This document shows positions 1 to 4,628 of a stretch of 5,893 nucleotides of DNA, piece after piece. The notes under the pieces were generated by a model. It was not told the origin of the DNA. It did no database searches and saw nothing but the letters and a program-made list of their open reading frames with translations. How positions within the stretch are numbered: the stretch's first letter is position 1; the number at the start of each line of letters is the position of its first letter. A program made the translations under genes and the position numbers. Source of the stretch: Desulfosporosinus sp. UBA4726 (lineage in GTDB: Bacteria > Bacillota > Desulfitobacteriia > Desulfitobacteriales > Desulfitobacteriaceae); NCBI GenBank assembly GCA_002404215.1, contig DHJG01000018.1, forward strand, positions 1 to 5,893, given 5' to 3'.

Positions 1-809
1 TTGAAGATATAAGAAAGGCCATCCGGCCAGATACGATTCTGATTAGTGTGATGCATGCTAATAATGAGGTTGGCTCGATCCAGCCGATTGCTGAGATTGG
101 TAAGCTGGCGAAAGAACATGGAATTATTTTTCATGTCGATGCAGTACAGTCCCTTGGCAAGCTTCCTATTAACGTAGAAGAGATGAATATCGATCTTTTG
201 ACTGTGTCTAGTCACAAAATATATGGTCCCAAAGGAGTTGGAGCACTTTACATTCGTAAAGGGGTGCGAATTGTACCCTTAGTTCACGGCGGAGGACAAG
301 AGAAGAAGCGTCGCTCGGGAACTGAGAATACGCCAGGTATCATCGGATTTGGCAAAGCTTGCGAGTTGGCCGGGCAACGTATGGCTGACGATGCTGCGCA
401 TCAAACCAAACTGCGCGATAAACTTATGAATGGAATCGTGGAACGCATCGAGTCCGTAAAAATTAATGGACCGATTGGAGAAAAACGCTTACCCAATAAC
501 GTAAATGTCAGTATCCAATATGTTGAAGGGGAGTCCTTGTTACTTTCATTGGACATGCTAGGAATCGCTGCCTCAAGTGGCTCGGCCTGTACGTCCGGTT
601 CTTTAGATCCCTCCCACGTTTTACTTGCTATGGGGCTTATTCATGAGATTGCTCACGGATCGCTGCGGTTTACCTTAGGGCGTCAAAACACAGAAGAAGA
701 GATCGATTATGTGCTTGAACAATTACCGAAGATTGTCGACCGTTTGCGCATGATGTCCCCACTTTATGATAAGGTTATGCAAAGTAAAAAAGATAACAAA
801 GCACAATAA
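1..809 (+). CDS. iscS: Cysteine desulfurase, NifS/IscS family (5' end outside window)
   Basis: This PLP enzyme converts L-cysteine to alanine and passes the sulfur, as a persulfide, to Fe-S scaffolds and tRNA thiolases in the cytoplasm. The reading frame is open from base 3, so the gene is cut by the window edge. About 268 residues are visible and about 120 N-terminal residues are missing compared with family members of roughly 390. Landmarks are ANNEVG near the left edge, the cofactor-contacting HVDAVQ, and the PLP lysine in SSHKIYGPKG (codon 216-218). RRSGTEN follows, and the catalytic cysteine lies in SGSACTSGS (codon 588-590) on the long mobile loop typical of group I (IscS/NifS) enzymes. 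The scaffold gene follows after 19 bases and mnmA after that, so this copy probably serves both Fe-S assembly and tRNA 2-thiolation. The family call is firm. The choice between the names iscS and nifS is a convention, and no nitrogen-fixation genes are visible. Confidence 0.95.
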   Translation, partial: EDIRKAIRPDTILISVMHANNEVGSIQPIAEIGKLAKEHGIIFHVDAVQSLGKLPINVEEMNIDLLTVSSHKIYGPKGVGALYIRKGVRIVPLVHGGGQEKKRRSGTENTPGIIGFGKACELAGQRMADDAAHQTKLRDKLMNGIVERIESVKINGPIGEKRLPNNVNVSIQYVEGESLLLSLDMLGIAASSGSACTSGSLDPSHVLLAMGLIHEIAHGSLRFTLGRQNTEEEIDYVLEQLPKIVDRLRMMSPLYDKVMQSKKDNKAQ

Positions 810-828
810 TAAGGAGTTGACATTAAAA

Positions 829-1206
829 ATGTATTCAGAAAAAGTTATGGACCATTTTAACAATCCAAGAAATTGTGGCGAAATCGAAAATGCAGATGGT
901 GTCGGTGAGGTTGGAAATGCTAAATGCGGAGACATTATGCGCATTTATTTAGATGTTGAGGGAGACATTATTAAAGATGTGAAGTTCAAAACCTTTGGCT
1001 GTGGTGCGGCCGTCGCTACTAGTAGTATGGTTACGGAAATGGTCAAAGGAAAATCGATTGACGAAGCAATGGTAATCTCTAATGCGGCTGTAGCCGAGGC
1101 TTTGGGTGGACTCCCTGAAACGAAAATGCACTGTTCTAACTTGGCTGCTGATGCACTGCATGAGGCAATCAAAAACTACCAAGAAAAACAACAGAAAAAG
1201 GAATAG
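829..1206 (+). CDS. iscU: Fe-S cluster assembly scaffold, IscU / NifU N-terminal type
   Basis: The product is a 125-residue protein made only of the IscU-like domain, on which [2Fe-2S] and [4Fe-4S] clusters are built before transfer to apoproteins. The three ligand cysteines are present: Cys33 in NAKCGD, Cys58 in FGCGAA and Cys102 in MHCSNLA. The conserved Asp35 sits two residues after the first. The start at 829 is chosen because AAGGAG (811-816) lies upstream and the protein then begins MYSEKVMDHFNNPRN, the normal family N-terminus. An in-frame ATG at 766 would add 21 lysine-rich residues inside the upstream gene and is unlikely. MHCSNLA replaces the LHCSMLA of enterobacterial IscU and there is no C-terminal Nfu domain, so it is the short clostridial NifU-like form. 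Its place next to the desulfurase supports sulfur transfer between the two. A SufU-type protein is less likely because SufU carries an extra insertion. Confidence 0.94.
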   Translation: MYSEKVMDHFNNPRNCGEIENADGVGEVGNAKCGDIMRIYLDVEGDIIKDVKFKTFGCGAAVATSSMVTEMVKGKSIDEAMVISNAAVAEALGGLPETKMHCSNLAADALHEAIKNYQEKQQKKE

Positions 1207-1213
1207 ATGAAGT

Positions 1214-2323
1214 ATGGGTCTAACAACGAAACCAAAAGTAGTTGTCGGTATGAGCGGCGGGGTGGATAGTTCCATGGCCGCCGCTTTGCTCATCGAAAAG
1301 GGATATGATGTGATCGGGGTCACCTTACAGATTTGGGAGGCCACCGGTCCCGAGGTTGAAGGGGGCTGTTGCTCCAATTCTGCCATCGATGACGCCAGGC
1401 GGGTTGCCTTTGTGCTGGGAATTCCCCATTACATCATGAACTTTCGTTCGTATTTTGAGGAGACTGTGGTGGATTATTTCACACAGTCTTATTTGGCTGG
1501 AGAAACTCCAAACCCGTGCTTGGCCTGTAACAAGTATGTCAAATTTGGCGAGATGCTTCGTAAAGCTCGTGGACTAGGGGCAGACTACATAGCCACCGGT
1601 CATTATGCGCAGGTATTGCAGGATCCGGTGAGTGAACGCTTTCTCTTAAGTAAGAGTAAGGATGAACGTAAAGATCAGACCTATGCGCTTTACATGTTGA
1701 CACAAGATCAGCTGGCCCATACGCTTTTTCCTTTGGCAGGCTACCCGAAAGACCAAATCCGGGCTATGGCTAGAGAACGAGGCTTAGGGGTAGGGGATAA
1801 ACCGGACAGTCAGGAAATTTGTTTTATTCCGAACAATAATTATGCTTCATTTGTTAAGGCTCGGTCAGGAGTACCGCTGAAATCCGGAGATTTTGTAGAC
1901 CTATCAGGCAATAGTTTGGGTAGGCACGCGGGGATTGTTCATTTCACGGTTGGGCAAAGGAAGGGTCTTGGGGCTACTTTTGGTAAACCGATGTATGTCA
2001 TCGGTTTGAATCCCGAGCGCAATGAGGTTGTTTTAGGGGAAGACAAGGATATTTATACCGATACGCTCTGGGCAATTGATCTGAACTGGATATCCGTTCC
2101 AGCTTTGACTGAACCGCTAAGGGTCAAGGCGAAGATTCGGTATAATTCATTAGGAGCTGACGCTACGGTGTATCCTGGGGAAATTGGGGCAGACTATGGT
2201 GTAAGGGTTCAGTTTGATGAACCGCAGCGTGCAGTGACCCCAGGACAAGCGGTCGTTTTTTATCAAGAAAACTTAGTGGTCGGTGGAGGAGTCATCATTT
2301 CCGACCCTCGAGGTCGGCGCTAA
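1214..2323 (+). CDS. mnmA: tRNA-specific 2-thiouridylase MnmA
   Basis: MnmA activates U34 of tRNA Lys, Glu and Gln with ATP and inserts sulfur to give 2-thiouridine, which sharpens decoding of two-fold degenerate codons. The 369-residue product has normal length. The PP-loop ATPase motif SGGVDSS is at residues 14-20. The first catalytic cysteine is Cys105 in NPCLACNKYVKFG, and the persulfide-carrying cysteine is Cys203 in DSQEICFIP. TGHYAQ (128-133) is also conserved. The C-terminal part (about 215-369) matches the central and beta-barrel domains, with FTVGQRKGLG near 244-253. The ATG at 1214 comes 7 bases after the iscU stop, with AAAAGGA (1196-1202) as ribosome binding site. Clustering with the desulfurase gene implies that this enzyme is the direct sulfur donor, as IscS is for MnmA in E. 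coli and YrvO in B. subtilis. The paired GCC cysteines at 52-53 and the extra Cys102 look like usual Firmicute variation. Confidence 0.97.
   Translation: MGLTTKPKVVVGMSGGVDSSMAAALLIEKGYDVIGVTLQIWEATGPEVEGGCCSNSAIDDARRVAFVLGIPHYIMNFRSYFEETVVDYFTQSYLAGETPNPCLACNKYVKFGEMLRKARGLGADYIATGHYAQVLQDPVSERFLLSKSKDERKDQTYALYMLTQDQLAHTLFPLAGYPKDQIRAMARERGLGVGDKPDSQEICFIPNNNYASFVKARSGVPLKSGDFVDLSGNSLGRHAGIVHFTVGQRKGLGATFGKPMYVIGLNPERNEVVLGEDKDIYTDTLWAIDLNWISVPALTEPLRVKAKIRYNSLGADATVYPGEIGADYGVRVQFDEPQRAVTPGQAVVFYQENLVVGGGVIISDPRGRR
2301..2317 (+). other. Short hairpin at the 3' end of mnmA
   Basis: CCGACC and GGTCGG form a 6-bp stem with a 5-base loop, ending just before the mnmA stop codon. No T-run follows, so it is not a standard intrinsic terminator. 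It might pause RNA polymerase or protect the 3' end of the upstream message, but it could equally be chance within codons for a conserved C-terminus. Confidence 0.3.
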
Positions 2324-2333
2324 GTTGTAATAG

Positions 2334-2362
2334 TTGGCTATATTTTTCAGTGGTAGCATAAT
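2334..2362 (+). promoter_or_regulatory. Possible sigma-A promoter for the PRC-barrel gene
   Basis: TTGGCT (2334-2339) and CATAAT (2357-2362) are separated by 17 bases. They match the -35 consensus at 4 of 6 positions and the -10 consensus at 5 of 6. They lie in the 97-base gap after mnmA, the first gap in the operon large enough for a promoter. Readthrough from mnmA is also possible because there is no clear terminator before it. Confidence 0.4.
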
Positions 2363-2420
2363 TCAGGGCATACTTGGGCATAGTACTAAAAGAAGTTTTT
2401 TGTCTATGAGGGGGGAGACT

Positions 2421-2915
2421 ATGCGGCGCACTAGAGAGATTATTGGACTGCCTGTGTTAGATTTACAAAGCGGAGACTCAGTTGGTTGGGTACAGGATGT
2501 GGTCCTTGATGACAACAAAGATGAGGTTGTTGGGATTCTCTTAGAAGGCGGGCACTTCTTTCAGTCGACAAAAGGTATTCCTCGGCAGGCCATTGCCGCT
2601 GTAGGTAAGGATGCCATAACCGTCCGTGAAAAGACGGCAGAAGTTCTTACTGGAACACGGTGGTCTGATAAGGTGGGAAATGAGGTCTATACCCAAGGTG
2701 GAGACGCAAGAGGAAGGATTGAAGATGTCTTTCTCGATGATTCTGTGCAGAAACTGGTAGGATTTGAGATTTCTGACGGATTATTCGCGGACCTTTTTCA
2801 TGGCAGGGGGATGATCTTACAGCCCCATGTCATGGTGGATGGCAAGGATATCTTAATCGTGGACAACCAAGTATCCCCCTTGGATCAGGAAAATGAAGGG
2901 AGTTCACGATTATGA
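2421..2915 (+). CDS. PRC-barrel domain protein with two repeats
   Basis: The product is a 164-residue soluble protein with two PRC-barrel-like repeats. The first is about residues 1-72 (IIGLPVLDLQSGDSVGWVQDVVLD) and the second about 81-150 (KVGNEVYTQGGDARGRIEDVFLDD). Both show the family pattern of a glycine-containing strand, a G.(V/I).DV.LD turn and a following VG(I/F) strand. PRC barrels occur in RimM (ribosome maturation), in photosynthetic reaction centre H subunits and in many small Firmicute proteins of unknown role. This one lacks the RimM N-terminal domain, so it should not be called RimM. The start at 2421 has AGGGGG (2409-2414) 6 bases upstream. In-frame alternatives are ATG 2406, which would place the Shine-Dalgarno inside the gene, and TTG 2334, which has no site. 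The zinc-ribbon gene overlaps its stop, implying coupled translation. I cannot assign a function. Confidence 0.85.
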   Translation: MRRTREIIGLPVLDLQSGDSVGWVQDVVLDDNKDEVVGILLEGGHFFQSTKGIPRQAIAAVGKDAITVREKTAEVLTGTRWSDKVGNEVYTQGGDARGRIEDVFLDDSVQKLVGFEISDGLFADLFHGRGMILQPHVMVDGKDILIVDNQVSPLDQENEGSSRL

Positions 2916-3112
2916 ATTGTCCAGTATGCTCAGGACGTGCCATCGGAAAAGTGGGAGTAGAGCAGTTTTATTGTTGGGATTGTTGCGTGGAATTCACGAA
3001 TCAAACTGACAAAGTGGTTATTTATGATCTGGCGGAAGATGGCTCACTAGTTGCCTGGGATGATCCGGCACTGGACACGGGTGATATGGGTGTGAGTGCT
3101 GTAATGGAGTAG
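2912..3112 (+). CDS. Small zinc-ribbon protein of unknown function
   Basis: The product is 66 residues long. The N-terminal half holds two CXXC knuckles, CPVC (3-6) and CWDC (21-24), with a further Cys25. The spacing suits a four-cysteine zinc ribbon, and this is inferred from the pattern alone. The C-terminal half is acidic and carries strand-like segments (DKVVIYDLAEDGSLVAWDD) with no metal ligands. The ATG overlaps the TGA of the PRC-barrel gene as ATGA (2912-2915), and AAGGGAG (2896-2902) lies 9 bases upstream, so the two are probably translated together. Such small ribbons often bind nucleic acid or dock on a larger partner, but nothing here shows which. A strong terminator follows about 90 bases downstream, so this is the last gene of the transcription unit. 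Confidence 0.85.
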   Translation: MNCPVCSGRAIGKVGVEQFYCWDCCVEFTNQTDKVVIYDLAEDGSLVAWDDPALDTGDMGVSAVME

Positions 3113-3204
3113 CTCCTTATGTCATGCGAGCAGACAAACAAGTAAAGGCGTCGCACTCGTGGCGCTGCGTCCCTGACCCATTAGGATCTTAAAATATCGA
3201 TCTT

Positions 3205-3239
3205 ATAAAGAAAAGCGCGCTTTGCGCGCTTTTCTTTAT
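3205..3239 (+). terminator. Strong intrinsic terminator, bidirectional type
   Basis: A perfect 16-bp inverted repeat (ATAAAGAAAAGCGCGC and its complement) is closed by a TTT loop. The GC core GCGCGC is flanked by an A-rich left arm and a T-rich right arm, so a T tract follows the core on either strand. It ends the PRC-barrel/zinc-ribbon unit and separates it from the AI-2E gene. The short repeat TATCGAT occurs on both sides (3195-3201 and 3237-3243). The rest of the 3113-3281 spacer holds a GC-rich patch (3147-3179) and the ribosome binding site of the next gene. Confidence 0.9.
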
Positions 3240-3281
3240 CGATTTATTACTATGATTGGCCTTGGAAGGAGGGAAGATAGA

Positions 3282-4313
3282 ATGAAATTTAAAAATTGGA
3301 AATGGATTTTCACGGGGAGTTGTCTTTTCTTAGGCATTCTTCTTCTTTTCAAGGTGAGGTCGATTTTGGGTCCGTTTTTTCTGGCTTTTGTTCTTGCCTA
3401 TCTGTTGAATCCTCTAGTTGAAGGCTTAGAGCGGCACAGGATCGGCCGGAATAGCTCGATTGCGATTGTTTTCACCTTGATCATCGTTGTTTTTGTTGCT
3501 ATTTTTTTTCTTATTCTTCCAACAATCTATAATGAACTTAGCAAATTGGCGGTGATCTTACCGAAGATGATTCAGTCCGTTGGTGAAAGGATAGATGGGT
3601 TTCGTGAGCAGTTTAAAGCCACTGGTTTGCCCAGTCGTGTTGCGCTCGTCCTGGATCAACATCTAGGGCAGGGAGAAGTCGTTATGGCAGATCGACTCAA
3701 CCGATTTTTAGTATATTTACCGAATGCGTTATCTGCAGTCACTGTTTACATATTATCTCCGGTCATTGCCATCTATCTACTGGCCGATTGGAAAGCGTTA
3801 CGGGAGGGCTTTTTTCGAATTGTTCCTCAGCGTTCTCGTATGGAATGGCGTCGGTTGTGGCAAGACATTAATCATGTGATACGGCTATTTGCGCGGGGTA
3901 ACTTAGTGGTTGCAGTTATTGTTGGGATTCTGGTGGGGGTTGGTGTAAAACTTGTGGGGATGGAATATGCTTTGCTAATAGGCCTGATCTGTGGAATTTT
4001 TGATCTTATTCCCTACTTTGGGCCAGTGATAGGGGCCGTGCCTTCTATTTTGCTAGCTTTGACGAAGTCCCCAGCCATGGCCTTCAAGGTTGCCCTGGTC
4101 ATCTTAATTGTCCAACAGCTTGAAGGGAATGTCATATCACCCAAGCTGATGGGGGATAGTGTCGGTCTTCATCCGCTTGGGGTTGTGTTTGCAATATTAG
4201 CTGGTGGAGAAATTGCTGGTTTTTGGGGTATGTTCTTAGCTGTTCCCTTGGCAGCTGTAGTACGAGTTGTTTTTAATCATATTTACTTTAGGCTGGTTTC
4301 GACGAAGGTCTAA
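3282..4313 (+). CDS. AI-2E family transporter (PerM/YtvI-like membrane protein)
   Basis: The product is a 343-residue polytopic membrane protein of the family named after the E. coli AI-2 exporter TqsA. Many members act on other substrates or as Na+/H+ antiporters, so the substrate here is unknown. Hydrophobic segments lie near residues 8-24, 27-45, 59-80, 147-168, 207-226, 228-242, 246-260, 267-282 and 297-335. A charged loop (about 83-145) follows the third, as in the family. Signatures are the N-terminal GPFFLAFVLAYLLNPLVE, the central DLIPYFGPVIGAVPS (241-255) and EGNVISPKLMGDSVGLHPL (281-299). The ATG at 3282 is chosen because AAGGAGG (3266-3272) lies 9 bases upstream. An in-frame TTG at 3222 sits in the terminator loop and would add 20 residues without a binding site. 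Genes of this family often precede alaS in Clostridia. No strong promoter is visible between the terminator and the start. Confidence 0.92.
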   Translation: MKFKNWKWIFTGSCLFLGILLLFKVRSILGPFFLAFVLAYLLNPLVEGLERHRIGRNSSIAIVFTLIIVVFVAIFFLILPTIYNELSKLAVILPKMIQSVGERIDGFREQFKATGLPSRVALVLDQHLGQGEVVMADRLNRFLVYLPNALSAVTVYILSPVIAIYLLADWKALREGFFRIVPQRSRMEWRRLWQDINHVIRLFARGNLVVAVIVGILVGVGVKLVGMEYALLIGLICGIFDLIPYFGPVIGAVPSILLALTKSPAMAFKVALVILIVQQLEGNVISPKLMGDSVGLHPLGVVFAILAGGEIAGFWGMFLAVPLAAVVRVVFNHIYFRLVSTKV

Positions 4314-4318
4314 TTTGG

Positions 4319-4348
4319 TTGACAAATAAGACACTCCCTGTATATACT
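4319..4348 (+). promoter_or_regulatory. Strong sigma-A promoter of the alaS leader
   Basis: A perfect -35 TTGACA (4319-4324) and a -10 TATACT (4343-4348) are separated by 18 bases. Transcription should start near 4354-4357. The -35 begins 5 bases after the AI-2E stop codon, so alaS has its own promoter. TATATA at 4341 is an alternative -10 with 16-base spacing. Confidence 0.8.
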
Positions 4349-4410
4349 TTAGAAATGATGAGAATTTTGTAAAATCAATGAACATAAAAAAATTGTGAGC
4401 CCGTAAGATA

Positions 4411-4442
4411 AGCAGGGTGTACCTCGAAGAAATCTCGTCCCT
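4411..4442 (+). promoter_or_regulatory. T-box-like antiterminator, degenerate
   Basis: The segment AGCAGGGTGTACCTCG is clearly related to the T-box consensus AGGGTGGNACCGCG, and TCGTCCCT 3' of it matches the usual partner strand. An antiterminator can be drawn with AGGG (4414-4417) on CCCT (4439-4442) and CGA (4425-4427) on TCG (4435-4437), leaving a bulge where the uncharged tRNA end should bind. T-boxes upstream of aminoacyl-tRNA synthetase genes normally let uncharged cognate tRNA prevent termination. Here one G of the TGG that pairs with the tRNA CCA end is absent, and the next helix has T in place of G. Upstream, only about 60 transcribed bases precede the motif, and I find no Stem I landmarks (AGTA loop, GGTGG) or alanine specifier loop. 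It could be a relic, an atypical reduced element, or a sequence error at one base. Confidence 0.6.
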
Positions 4443-4474
4443 GACAATTGATGTAGGGAGGGATTATTTTTTTT
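4431..4474 (+). terminator. Intrinsic terminator of the alaS leader
   Basis: The arms AATCTC(G)TCCCT (4431-4442) and AGGGAGGGATT (4455-4465) form an 11-bp stem with one bulged G, one T-G wobble and a 12-base loop. A and eight T residues (4467-4474) follow. Its left arm contains the CCCT that the antiterminator needs, so the two folds exclude each other. It also lies downstream of the AI-2E gene and would end that message. It is much more stable than the 7-bp antiterminator, so termination should be the default. Confidence 0.85.
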
Positions 4475-4483
4475 CTTGTACTA

Positions 4484-4501
4484 GTCAGAAAGTATAACTT
4501 T
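4484..4501 (+). repeat. Direct repeat, copy 1
   Basis: GTCAGAAAGTATAACTTT matches the copy at 4582-4599 at 16 of 18 positions. This copy also contains a small palindrome, GAAAGT-ATA-ACTTTC (4488-4502), which the second copy keeps only partly. The pair encloses the GC-rich hairpin island. It could be a duplicated regulatory site or the remains of a duplication or insertion. Confidence 0.6.
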
Positions 4502-4502
4502 C

Positions 4503-4535
4503 AGTTGTATATTTTCTGGAAGCATAAGTGCAACT
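4503..4535 (+). other. Possible leader stem-loop
   Basis: AGTTGTAT (4503-4510) can pair with GTGCAACT (4528-4535), giving 8 pairs including two G-U, around a 17-base loop. It follows direct repeat copy 1 and precedes the GC-rich island. It is weak on its own and listed because it fills part of the otherwise unexplained alaS leader. Confidence 0.3.
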
Positions 4536-4538
4536 AAG

Positions 4539-4556
4539 GCGGCCGCCTGCGGCTGC
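4539..4556 (+). other. GC-rich hairpin in the alaS leader
   Basis: GCGGCCG pairs with CGGCTGC (7 bp, one G-U) around the loop CCTG. It overlaps the 10-base palindrome GGCGGCCGCC (4538-4547), which contains a NotI site. The GC content here contrasts sharply with the AT-rich leader on both sides. No T-run follows this hairpin directly, and its role is unknown. Confidence 0.5.
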
Positions 4557-4558
4557 GG

Positions 4559-4579
4559 TTTGGCGCCAGCCAAGTTTTT
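4559..4579 (+). terminator. Weak terminator-like hairpin before alaS
   Basis: TTTGGC and GCCAAG form a 6-bp stem (one T-G wobble) with loop GCCA, followed by TTTTT (4575-4579). The stem is short, so termination would be partial at best. It follows the hairpin at 4539-4556 directly and ends 49 bases before the alaS start. It may pause polymerase or be part of a larger fold of the GC-rich island. Confidence 0.4.
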
Positions 4580-4581
4580 CT

Positions 4582-4599
4582 GTCAGAAACTATCACTTT
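4582..4599 (+). repeat. Direct repeat, copy 2
   Basis: GTCAGAAACTATCACTTT is the second copy of the repeat at 4484-4501, differing at two positions and offset by 98 bases. It lies 12 bases upstream of the alaS ribosome binding site (AAAGGAG, 4611-4617), so a protein or RNA that bound it could affect alaS expression. This is inference from position only. Confidence 0.6.
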
Positions 4600-4628
4600 A
4601 TGAAAATTTCAAAGGAGTGTTTTAATAC

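Noticed and set aside
723..1386. Open frames on the minus strand opposite iscS, iscU and mnmA
   Set aside because: They lie antisense to strongly recognised genes, overlap one another, and show no domain or ribosome binding site.
3124..3192. 22-codon open frame after the zinc-ribbon gene
   Set aside because: It has no good ribosome binding site, is very short, and runs through the GC-rich patch just before the terminator.
3222..3281. Upstream TTG start for the AI-2E gene
   Set aside because: It starts in the loop of the terminator hairpin and has no Shine-Dalgarno, whereas ATG 3282 has AAGGAGG at good spacing.
4476..4513. Possible second alaS promoter using TTGTAC with TATAAC or TATATT
   Set aside because: The spacers are 11 and 26 bases, outside the usable range for sigma-A promoters.
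4484..4599. CRISPR-like array
   Set aside because: There are only two imperfect repeat copies, and the segment between them is too long and structured to be a spacer.
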